From IMG/VR virus record IMGVR_UViG_3300027861_000012, positions 96,380 to 160,379 of that record: 64,000 bases of DNA. One strand, written 5' to 3'. Below the pieces are notes generated by a model. It worked only from the letters and a program-made list of their open reading frames with translations. It made no database searches and was not told where the DNA came from. Positions 29,813-36,834 of the stretch are shown in pieces. The DNA comes from a virus. The position numbers and the translations under genes are program-made. The first letter of the stretch is position 1, and the number at the start of each line of letters is the position of its first letter.

Positions 29813-30296
29813 CAACTTGGAGGTCCATGTAAAACATGGCATCGACAGCAATCTGTCGAAGTTCTTCAGTACGTCCAATCTGGCCAAATTGCCAGACTTT
29901 AACACTGTCTCCTTTATTGCTGCGGGGCACCAAGCACCCCAGCAATGTTTTGTCATCTTCAGGGCCGTTTCCGGAACGAAACACTTCAATCTCTTCACCA
30001 AGAGCAACTTGAAATTCTCCGGCCCAACGATCTGGGTCAAACATATTTTTGTTGCCCGTCATATTGAACGTAAGCAGGATATTGACCCCGACTGTCAGTT
30101 CGTACATACGCGGGCTTTGTTCTTTCGCCCATGGCCCATTCAAACGGAATTCTGCTCGATCATTCTCCATAATCTCCGGAGTACGCATATCGATTCCTTC
30201 AATCAGAATCGGAAGCGATAAACCTTGAGCCACTTGTCTGCAATACTTTGCAGCAGAACTCAGAATCCATCGTGGCCAATTAGGGTTGGATGCCAT
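29805..30296 (-). CDS. Tail terminator/neck-type protein (tentative)
   Basis: 163 residues, TGATG overlap with the upstream gene. Starts MASNPNWPRWILSSAAKYCR, contains AEFRLNGPWAKEQSPRMYEL and FNMTGNKNMFDPDRWAGEF, and ends FYMDLQVEA. It has the size, mixed alpha/beta look and position (between head-tail joining protein and tail tube) of tail terminator proteins, but I do not recognise the family with certainty. Confidence 0.6.
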   Translation of the reverse strand: MASNPNWPRWILSSAAKYCRQVAQGLSLPILIEGIDMRTPEIMENDRAEFRLNGPWAKEQSPRMYELTVGVNILLTFNMTGNKNMFDPDRWAGEFQVALGEEIEVFRSGNGPEDDKTLLGCLVPRSNKGDSVKVWQFGQIGRTEELRQIAVDAMFYMDLQVEA

Positions 30297-30808
30297 CAGC
30301 TTTGCTCACTTACACCATTGAGATCAAGGTAACTGTCCGTTACCAGTGGGAAGATTTGTTCGTGTGTGCTGCCGTATGTCCGCTTGCCTGTAATCATCCA
30401 TGCTCCACCCAGATCAAATTCCTCAATCTGCTTGATCTCGTACCGGTGGCCCTTGTAAACGATCCAGTCATCTTCCCGTATGTCAGTGTCACCAACTTCA
30501 GGGATGTCGCGTTGATCAATGATGAACACTCGTGCTGCGCTGTCAAAGCTACCACCATAGACCATGGATTTGTTGGCCGAGATTTGAGAGATGCTCTGAA
30601 GCACTTCTCGCATGATTTTAGCTGGTAACACAATGGCACGACGAATCGGATGAACCTCTTTGGGTACAACTTTGAGTCCAGTATCCAGATCCGTCACGGC
30701 TTCCCCTGTGAGTCTGTATAGATCAATGGGCGCACCCCACTGACGCTTCAGTGAGTACATCACTTGGCGTCCGAATCGATCAATCTGTGCGTTGGGTCGT
30801 TGTGTCAT
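30296..30808 (-). CDS. Head-closure/head-tail joining protein (tentative)
   Basis: 170 residues, ATGA overlap with the upstream membrane protein gene. The C-terminal half (REDDWIVYKGHRYEIKQIEE, LGGAWMITGKRT) resembles the beta-barrel of SPP1 gp16-type head-closure proteins, in which '..D.i.~~g.rYeV..i...g.~w.~~~~r' is common. Its place between head genes and tail tube fits. The partner would be the connector ring and tail terminator. Confidence 0.55.
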   Translation of the reverse strand: MTQRPNAQIDRFGRQVMYSLKRQWGAPIDLYRLTGEAVTDLDTGLKVVPKEVHPIRRAIVLPAKIMREVLQSISQISANKSMVYGGSFDSAARVFIIDQRDIPEVGDTDIREDDWIVYKGHRYEIKQIEEFDLGGAWMITGKRTYGSTHEQIFPLVTDSYLDLNGVSEQS

Positions 30809-31230
30809 TTTCTTACAGTGTCGAGCTTTCGGCGGATGTCACGCAATTCGGAGTCGATGTTTACCTCAAGCTTGCTTGCAAACTTGGCCATGATGTCACA
30901 GAATCCCAGCCCGGCCTCGTGCAGAGCGATTGTGGCAAAAGGGGCATTGAGGTCACTATGCTTCTCTGCCAATTCGTGGACTTCGTCGTAGATCTTGGTG
31001 GTGAGTTCAGTCTGGGTCATTTGAACCTGCATAAGCTGGCCCTGTGTCTCGGCATTCTTTGCCATGATCCCGGCCGACTCGTCTACGAAGCGGATGTGAC
31101 GCTTACCGACTTCAGTGAGGATACCACCCTCTTTCGCAAGGAACCGCCTGAGTATCCAGGTTGCTGATAGCAAGACAAAACCAACGACTAGCCCGATGAG
31201 CCCATATTCGGTAAACAGTCCTAAGTCCAT
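30805..31230 (-). CDS. Small membrane protein with coiled coil
   Basis: 141 residues with a strong AAGGAGA ribosome site. One N-terminal transmembrane helix (GLIGLVVGFVLLSATWIL) followed by a basic patch and a long helical region (ETQGQLMQVQMTQTELTTKI). Ends in a charged helix (SELRDIRRKLDTVRK). This resembles single-span membrane proteins found in structural or lysis regions of many phages. It could be a holin-like or tail-membrane protein; function unknown. It sits between the surface-protein array and the connector genes. Confidence 0.75.
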   Translation of the reverse strand: MDLGLFTEYGLIGLVVGFVLLSATWILRRFLAKEGGILTEVGKRHIRFVDESAGIMAKNAETQGQLMQVQMTQTELTTKIYDEVHELAEKHSDLNAPFATIALHEAGLGFCDIMAKFASKLEVNIDSELRDIRRKLDTVRK

Positions 31231-31241
31231 TGTGTATCTCC

Positions 31242-31907
31242 TTATTCCACACGCCTGATTCTTAGTCTACAACCACTGGCGGGATACCGCCATGCTAATG
31301 ATCCTGATGTACGCTGGGCGACCACAGAAATTTCGTCTTCGTTTACAACGTCCAATGAAGATCGGCCCATCACCACGGATTGCACTTCACCCGCGTGTAA
31401 TACCGTGCCACGTAAGGTTCCGGGGACGAATACCCCATTCTTTTCTAGCCACATCTCGATTCCTGATATCCCTGATCCACTGTCTGCCGCGACACTGACT
31501 TCAGCATGGATATCAATTGCCCCATCAAAATTTATGTCCACATGTGTACTGGATGGGGACAACGCCATACAACAACTCTCAATCGATGTGACATTCAGCG
31601 GACGGACTGCCATCACGCCTGTAGTATATGCGTCACTATCAGCAGTGTTATAGGCTTCAAATCGAGGTCGGGTATTGAGTCGGTCTTGAATCCAAAGTTC
31701 CAAACCTTCAACCGGAACTAGGGTCGGGGTTGTGTCATAGACTTCAAGGTCGCCATCTACCAGGGCGGTTTCGATATCGAGTGACAAGCGAATCCGATGC
31801 AGATCATCGGGCTCATCAAGATCGAGGGCCTCAGCAATGGCAAGCACGACCCCGAAATCAGGGACATCAAGAGCCGCACCGCTTGCATTTTTCAGGGTTC
31901 CGTACAT
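31242..31907 (-). CDS. Surface protein of the tandem array, swapped C-terminal domain
   Basis: 221 residues, TGATG overlap with the upstream member. The N-terminal ~80 residues follow the same plan as its neighbours (MYGTLKNASG, ALVDGDLEVYD, VEGLELWIQDRL). The C-terminal half differs: INFDGAIDIHAEVSVAADSG, GIEMWLEKNGVFVPGTLRG and VVNEDEISVVAQRTSG look like a C1q/TNF-like jelly-roll of the kind seen in phage capsid and tail decorations. It is therefore probably a domain-swapped last member of the array. Confidence 0.8.
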   Translation of the reverse strand: MYGTLKNASGAALDVPDFGVVLAIAEALDLDEPDDLHRIRLSLDIETALVDGDLEVYDTTPTLVPVEGLELWIQDRLNTRPRFEAYNTADSDAYTTGVMAVRPLNVTSIESCCMALSPSSTHVDINFDGAIDIHAEVSVAADSGSGISGIEMWLEKNGVFVPGTLRGTVLHAGEVQSVVMGRSSLDVVNEDEISVVAQRTSGSLAWRYPASGCRLRIRRVE

Positions 31908-32572
31908 CAGTCTTCCTCGAATTGAAACTCAACTCGTACCTTCTTGAACTTCGATTTGTCTTGTGTCCCAGTTTTGCGGTAGATCACGAGCCCATATTCA
32001 TCAGCCGTTAGAGCCAGGTTCAGTGTGACATCAATTACCCGCCTGGCGTTGGTTGGCAGGGTTACCACATCATCATGGACCAAAGTCTGTGTGCCAGCCG
32101 GATCTCTGTAAATCTGGATCACATAGGTCTGGTCCGGGTCCTTCTTGTTGACGGTAAGCGACAGTGCCTTTAAGTGGCTGGACTTCATGATCTGGAAACC
32201 AGATTCCAGGTGGCTATCGGCATCCGAGCATTTGAACCAGTGCTTGAAGTGCTTCTTCACTACTCCTTTGAAAATCGCCGTGGTCTTGTAGGTTGGTTTT
32301 CCGACTCCAGTTGCTTGTCCAGGTGGTCCGACTTCCCATTCAGTTGCGATCCAAGTTCCGACCCCACCGGCTGCGATAGATTGGCTCCCGGCATCCCGCA
32401 GTATAATGGTGCTACTGGTAAGGATAGCTATGAGTTCGCCTTCCGCTGCTTTGACCTTGTTGTAATGCACTTTGTTGGGGATTGTGACAGTATCAAAAGC
32501 AGGGATCAACCATCCAAGAGATCGGATGTTGATTTGTGCTGCTGTCAAATTTTCGATACTGCCGCGAGACAT
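31907..32572 (-). CDS. Tandem-array virion surface protein (SRGSIENL type)
   Basis: 221 residues. Starts MSRGSIENLTAAQINIRSLG, closely matching the 33222-33887 product (MARGTIENKGAGQINIRKLG). The C-terminal domain (TYVIQIYRDPAGTQTLVHDD, NLALTADEYGLVIYRKTG, SKFKKVRVEFQFEED) is the shared beta domain of the array. Translation is coupled to the previous gene by TAATG. Its own last codons (GAGGAAGAC then TGATG) supply the ribosome site for the next gene. Likely a head or tail decoration or receptor-facing protein; no firm family. Confidence 0.82.
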   Translation of the reverse strand: MSRGSIENLTAAQINIRSLGWLIPAFDTVTIPNKVHYNKVKAAEGELIAILTSSTIILRDAGSQSIAAGGVGTWIATEWEVGPPGQATGVGKPTYKTTAIFKGVVKKHFKHWFKCSDADSHLESGFQIMKSSHLKALSLTVNKKDPDQTYVIQIYRDPAGTQTLVHDDVVTLPTNARRVIDVTLNLALTADEYGLVIYRKTGTQDKSKFKKVRVEFQFEED

Positions 32573-33222
32573 TATTGTTCCTCAACCACAAGCAAGGCAG
32601 AACCACTGGTGAAGGTGGATTCGCCGGAACCTGTCAACCGCTCGATTGCAATTCCGTACTCACCGGCATCTAGGTCAACACCAACCAGACTATTCACCTG
32701 GAAGACACGGGTTGATCCGGCCGTGATCGTGACCTTGCCGCTCACCACGAGAGTTGGTGAGGCATCTGTTGGGTTCTCGTAGACACGGATGTCATATGTA
32801 TTCGTCGGCTCGGCGGCATCCAATGCAACATAGATTCGACGAAGTGTGGAATCCATATCAATGCCAAAACCAACCGTGGTATGTGGCACACCAGATGCGT
32901 GCGAAAGGAAGAGTGACCCCATTGATGGAACCGGCGTATCAAAGAGGGCTTCAATACGATGCCCCTTGGCAATGTTCCGGTCAACGATCCATGCCTGTTT
33001 CATCCAAACACGGAATTTGTTGACAGACATGGCTGTAGCAGTCGCGTCCTGGATTTCAATGTCACTCGCCGTGATCAGTGCTTCAAGTTCGGCTTGAGCC
33101 CGATTGAATGTCTCGAAGTCTGCATCGTCTTCGATAGTAATAGTGATGTTGCCAGTAAGCCACCACCCCATTTTCTTGATGATGACATCATAGGCTCTCA
33201 GATTTTTGACATAACCTTTCAT
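32572..33222 (-). CDS. Tandem-array virion surface protein (KGYVKNLR type)
   Basis: 216 residues. Starts MKGYVKNLRAYDVIIKKMGW and is most similar to the 33887-34540 product (MKGKIKSLRNYWIVIRWLGW), including LFLSHASGVPHTTVGF versus LFLSHPLGLPHSDTGF and AAEPTNTYDIRVYENP versus TAEPTNTYDIRIYSNP. It ends VVEEQ, encoded GTTGAGGAACAATAATG, so the acidic tail doubles as the ribosome site of the following gene. Role as for the other members of this array: virion surface, inferred. Confidence 0.82.
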   Translation of the reverse strand: MKGYVKNLRAYDVIIKKMGWWLTGNITITIEDDADFETFNRAQAELEALITASDIEIQDATATAMSVNKFRVWMKQAWIVDRNIAKGHRIEALFDTPVPSMGSLFLSHASGVPHTTVGFGIDMDSTLRRIYVALDAAEPTNTYDIRVYENPTDASPTLVVSGKVTITAGSTRVFQVNSLVGVDLDAGEYGIAIERLTGSGESTFTSGSALLVVEEQ

Positions 33223-33887
33223 TATGCACTTGCCTCCTCAATGACCAGGACTACACGTCCCTTGCGGAATTTCGATGAGCCGGTACCGCCCGCTGTCTTA
33301 TACAAGAACAACCCGTATTCCCCGGCTGGGAGCGAGTCACTCAGCCCGGTCACAGTGAATTGCCTACCGGCACTTGGGGTGATGGAAAGTTTCCCGCTGA
33401 TGAACACCGTAGGAGACCCTGTAGGATCTGAGTAGATGCGGAGGTCATAGGTCTCACTGTCTTCTTCCACATTGATGACGATTGACATCGACTTCAAAAT
33501 GGAGTTCTTGGAGACAATGAAGCCAACCTCTGTATGTGGTACTTCACCACCAAGGGCCACAATGCCCGATCCGCCAGTGACCCTACCCTTCAAGACGACA
33601 TCAATCGTCAGTTGGTTTACGCCCTGGCCGCTGGTGCCTGGTCCGACTTCCCATTCGTCGGCGATCCAAGTATCAATATCATCGGATGCAACAACTGCTG
33701 CTCCGGCATTTTTGAGTTCGACCGTCTCCGCAGTAATAAGGGCCTTGAGTTCCTTTTCTGCGTTCTTTACGGCCGCATATTTAATCTCGTCGGGAATGTC
33801 TACTGTAGCTAGACCTGGGATCAACCATCCCAACTTCCTGATATTGATTTGTCCAGCACCTTTGTTTTCAATCGTTCCGCGTGCCAT
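33222..33887 (-). CDS. Tandem-array virion surface protein (ARGTIENK type)
   Basis: 221 residues, TAATG coupling at both ends. N-terminal half (QINIRKLGWLIPGLATVDIP, ALITAETVELKNAG, WIADEWEVG), then a C-terminal beta domain (ETYDLRIYSDPTGSPTVFIS, LPAGEYGLFLYKTAGG, SKFRKGRVVLVIEEASA). It alternates along the array with the KGKIKSLR-type members, so the block looks like a duplicated pair. No catalytic motif is visible. Confidence 0.82.
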   Translation of the reverse strand: MARGTIENKGAGQINIRKLGWLIPGLATVDIPDEIKYAAVKNAEKELKALITAETVELKNAGAAVVASDDIDTWIADEWEVGPGTSGQGVNQLTIDVVLKGRVTGGSGIVALGGEVPHTEVGFIVSKNSILKSMSIVINVEEDSETYDLRIYSDPTGSPTVFISGKLSITPSAGRQFTVTGLSDSLPAGEYGLFLYKTAGGTGSSKFRKGRVVLVIEEASA

Positions 33888-34540
33888 TATTGCTCCTCAA
33901 GTACAAGTATTACGGTGCCGTGTATGAATGCTGACTGTCCGGTTCCGGCTGTTCTCTCGATAATGATGCCATATTCTCCTGTCCCCACCTCAACGTCCGC
34001 CAAGTCTAATACCTGAAACAGTCGTGTTGATCCGGGGGTAATTGACAACTTTCCGCCTACTGTCAGTGCTGGTGAGTTTGTTGTTGGGTTCGAGTAGATC
34101 CGGATGTCATAGGTGTTTGTTGGTTCCGCTGTGTTTAGGCTAACAAAAATCTCTTTCAACCGCGAGGCAACCGGAACTACGAATCCAGTATCCGAGTGTG
34201 GCAGCCCCAATGGGTGTGACAGGAAAAGTGTCCCCGTACCCGGAACCGGTGCTTCAAAGGTCGCATGTATCCTGTAGGTTGGAAGTGGTAGTGCTCGCTC
34301 GTCAGCCCAGTTGACTCGTATCCATTCATGCAGTTCGCTCGCCGCTAGAACTGTGTCACTGGCATCTAAAACTTGAATGTCTCCGGCAACGATTTTGTCA
34401 TACAACTCTTGTTCAGCAGATTCGATGGCTCGGAAATCGAAAGCATCATCAATCGTTGTTTCACTCAGGGCAGGCATTCTCCAGCCCAACCAACGAATTA
34501 CGATCCAATAGTTTCTGAGACTTTTGATCTTTCCCTTCAT
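33887..34540 (-). CDS. Tandem-array virion surface protein (KGKIKSLR type)
   Basis: 217 residues. N-terminal half includes WIVIRWLGWRMPAL and HEWIRVNWADE. C-terminal beta domain: NTYDIRIYSNPTTNSPALTV, VGTGEYGIIIERTAGTG and HGTVILVLEEQ. The ending LEEQ is encoded CTTGAGGAGCAATAATG, giving a GAGGAG ribosome site and a one-base stop/start overlap for the next gene. Starts shortly after the 34545-35114 gene. Confidence 0.82.
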   Translation of the reverse strand: MKGKIKSLRNYWIVIRWLGWRMPALSETTIDDAFDFRAIESAEQELYDKIVAGDIQVLDASDTVLAASELHEWIRVNWADERALPLPTYRIHATFEAPVPGTGTLFLSHPLGLPHSDTGFVVPVASRLKEIFVSLNTAEPTNTYDIRIYSNPTTNSPALTVGGKLSITPGSTRLFQVLDLADVEVGTGEYGIIIERTAGTGQSAFIHGTVILVLEEQ

Positions 34541-34544
34541 TGGA

Positions 34545-35114
34545 TCACCCGAATGCTATCATGCCATACCCGGACTTGAATTTCGATTTACCGCTGCCAC
34601 TGGTACGCTCAATGAATAGTCCGTATTCCCCGGCCGGTAATGCAAGATCAAGCGAAGCTATCCCGATAATCCTGGTGTTGGTTGGTAACGTGACTAAGGT
34701 GTGGACTAAGACCGGGGTTCCCGTTGGATCGGAGTAAATTCTTAACGCATATGCATTATCAGGGTCAACTTTGGAAACTACCAGGCCAGCTTGATGAATC
34801 TCTGTATCCGCAGCGATAATAAACCCGCAAACGGTGAATGGTAACAAGTTATCAGTCCCCAGTGATAATGACCCAGTACCTGGTACCGCTGTGGAAAAGG
34901 TTGCATCAATTCGTTGACGATCTTGTTCCGCTGAGGTTGTGAGACCTACTGTGACTTCACCTGTTCCAGACTCGCCGCCAGTTTCTGATAATACAACTCC
35001 TGAACCGGCGAGGAGGCGAGTGATCATCGCCTCCCCTGCGGTCAGGATATTCATATCATCTCGTGTCAGTCCTCCATCACGAACTTGATGCCCTGGAACT
35101 TGCGTTCTAGCCAT
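34545..35114 (-). CDS. Virion surface protein with fibre-type N-terminus and shared array C-terminus
   Basis: 189 residues. The N-terminus (VPGHQVRDGGLTRDDMNILT, AMITRLLAGSGVVLSETG, SGTGEVTVGL) is of the kind often placed at the head of phage fibre or tail-tip proteins. The C-terminal ~110 residues (AVPGTGSLSLGTDNLLPFTV, YALRIYSDPTGTPVLVHTL, LPAGEYGLFIERTSGSG) are the beta domain repeated in the next four genes. It therefore appears to be the founding or anchoring member of the array, joining a different attachment domain to the common domain. Confidence 0.8.
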   Translation of the reverse strand: MARTQVPGHQVRDGGLTRDDMNILTAGEAMITRLLAGSGVVLSETGGESGTGEVTVGLTTSAEQDRQRIDATFSTAVPGTGSLSLGTDNLLPFTVCGFIIAADTEIHQAGLVVSKVDPDNAYALRIYSDPTGTPVLVHTLVTLPTNTRIIGIASLDLALPAGEYGLFIERTSGSGKSKFKSGYGMIAFG

Positions 35115-35129
35115 ACGGTCACCTTATGA

Positions 35130-35921
35130 TCAATACTCGTAGTCCACAACAACAACGTCGTTTGCCGCAGCGGGACCGGGTGAATGCAAGTTGAACGTGA
35201 ATGTGACCACGCCAGTTGAATACACAACGGTATAATCGTTGCTTGCTCCCTCACGCTGCCGTACACCATTCAGATACACCCGTTCTGTACCCGAGGCTAC
35301 CGGAAGGTTGGACAAAGCAGCAATGGCCGCTGCACCATTGGTGACAGCAGGTTCTTCATTGTAGACATGTGTGTTACCAGAAGACACGTTGGAGAATTTG
35401 GCCCACAGCAACGTGTGTGTTGCGATTGTGGCCGCACCGGCATCGTTGGTAACCACCCAAGCGGTATCAGCATACGCTGTGCCTTCTTCAACAAGAGTTG
35501 CATAGCTGGAGGCATCGGCTCCGGTTGGCCAGTCGGCGGCTCGTGTCCATGCTCCAGAGTGGGCAATCCATACACCATTCTCTGTGGCTGTGGACTGCTG
35601 AGTGAGAAGAACTCGATCCCCATCAGCATCAACATCGATTCCGTCAATGGTGAGGGCCAAACCAGAGAGGCTGGCTTCATTTGCCACTGCGATAACCTTG
35701 ACAGATTCCTTCCAAGAATTTCCGTTGACCAAGTTGTCAACGTAAGATTTGATCGTGTAGTCATTGGCATTGACAGGTACATCACCACCGGTGATCACAG
35801 CATCGTTGCTACCATTGGAGTGATTCCAATCACTACCGGCTGTGAAGTCGGCTTCCAAACGACCGACATCAATGGTGTTAGCCTTAATCTGAGACTTCCC
35901 GCGAATCATCGTAACAGCCAT
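35130..35921 (-). CDS. Tail fibre/tail collar-type structural protein
   Basis: 263 residues with a strong AAAGGAGAT ribosome site. The central part (VKVIAVANEASLSGLALTID, GDRVLLTQQSTATENGVWIA, SGAWTRAADWPTGADASS) is the widespread phage fibre module in which 'DRVLv..Q....NGiyvv..gaW.Ra.D' recurs. The C-terminal part (RVYLNGVRQREGASNDYTVV, FTFNLHSPGPAAANDVVVVD) is another common small beta module of fibres. Probably a virion surface or tail fibre subunit. Confidence 0.85.
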   Translation of the reverse strand: MAVTMIRGKSQIKANTIDVGRLEADFTAGSDWNHSNGSNDAVITGGDVPVNANDYTIKSYVDNLVNGNSWKESVKVIAVANEASLSGLALTIDGIDVDADGDRVLLTQQSTATENGVWIAHSGAWTRAADWPTGADASSYATLVEEGTAYADTAWVVTNDAGAATIATHTLLWAKFSNVSSGNTHVYNEEPAVTNGAAAIAALSNLPVASGTERVYLNGVRQREGASNDYTVVYSTGVVTFTFNLHSPGPAAANDVVVVDYEY

Positions 35922-35933
35922 GTTGCATCTCCT

Positions 35934-36476
35934 TTACACTACTCTGAGGTATTTGACAGTAATCTTGTCGTCCAATTCAAAGATCCAACTCGCGTGGAAC
36001 ACTATTGTGGACCCAACAATAATGTAGTCTTCCGTGCTTCCTCTTGTGTGTTGGTTACCATTCACCAACACGATTTCCGATCCTTCAATCGGTGGCCCGT
36101 GTTCCAGGGTTACCGACTTTGATGAGATTATCCCGGCATCCGCGTAGAAAATCTCCTCGACTCGTGCAAATAGTTGCTGCCCGCCTGCTGCGGTGGAGTC
36201 TGTGGTAAAGTTCAAGGTTGATGTTGATTCGTGGCTGAGAATTTTCTGACTGAGGGCTGCGTCGGATAATCCCAGTGTGTTTTGTGCATCAAGCGATATG
36301 ATGTCTGAGAGTCTGTGATCCAATGCGAGGGTGCTGTTGGCCGAGCGCATAAGAAAAGCCACCCTGGACACATTGTGTTCTAAATCCAGGTAGCTCAGCG
36401 GATCTATGTCTGGTCCGGCCGTTGCGGGCTGTATACCACGAAACCGAACGGTAGCCATCATTGAGGTTGTTTGCAT
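35934..36476 (-). CDS. Small structural protein sharing the 20-residue repeat
   Basis: 180 residues. After a short N-terminus it has four to five 20-residue repeats (SANSTLALDHRLSDIISLD, AQNTLGLSDAALSQKILSHE, STSTLNFTTDS) that match those of the two giant tail proteins 16 kb away. It then ends in a fibre-type module (EIVLVNGNQHTRGSTEDYII, ELDDKITVKYLRV) similar to the C-terminus of the 35130-35921 product. Probably a virion surface protein. The start could instead be one of two internal ATGs six or seven codons later; the ribosome site is weak. Confidence 0.75.
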   Translation of the reverse strand: MQTTSMMATVRFRGIQPATAGPDIDPLSYLDLEHNVSRVAFLMRSANSTLALDHRLSDIISLDAQNTLGLSDAALSQKILSHESTSTLNFTTDSTAAGGQQLFARVEEIFYADAGIISSKSVTLEHGPPIEGSEIVLVNGNQHTRGSTEDYIIVGSTIVFHASWIFELDDKITVKYLRVV

Positions 36477-36482
36477 ATACCA

Positions 36483-36761
36483 TCATCGGTAAAAAGAGAC
36501 GTTGATTTCTGCGCCATTTCCTACCTCGATAAACTTGATTTTGGTCACATCACCTGTGTACCAAAAATCTCGGCCTGCTTCGAGTAGCATCCCGATTGTG
36601 TCTGTAGGATCAACTCCATCATCTCGCCACCGCACCGCTTTTTGAGCCGCTTGAATCAAAGCAATACGACCACCCTGCGAATTCAGACCCTGAACGGTGT
36701 CTAAACCAGTGAGTTGCTGATAACCAGTGGGTTGGATATTGCCATCGGTAACTAGAGTCAT
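36483..36761 (-). CDS. Small structural protein downstream of coat gene
   Basis: 92 residues: RIALIQAAQKAVRWRDDG, DTIGMLLEAGRDFWYTGDVT, KFIEVGNGAEINVSFYR. Small beta proteins of this pattern ('RWRDDG.dPTaT.G..l.aG....y.g.l..i.fi') are common next to head and tail genes in phages. Role unknown; head decoration or connector is possible. It is the first gene after the coat terminator. Confidence 0.75.
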   Translation of the reverse strand: MTLVTDGNIQPTGYQQLTGLDTVQGLNSQGGRIALIQAAQKAVRWRDDGVDPTDTIGMLLEAGRDFWYTGDVTKIKFIEVGNGAEINVSFYR

Positions 36762-36775
36762 GATATGATCTCGCT

Positions 36776-36817
36776 AAGAAAAGAAACGCCTCTCGGCGGC
36801 ACAGTGCCGCCGAGAGA
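36776..36817 (-). terminator. Intrinsic terminator after the coat protein gene
   Basis: Perfect 12-bp GC-rich stem (36791-36802 with 36806-36817), three-base loop, followed in the minus direction by GCGTTTCTTTTCTT. Positioned right after the coat protein stop. Confidence 0.88.
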
Positions 36818-36834
36818 CGAGATTGACAATGGGA

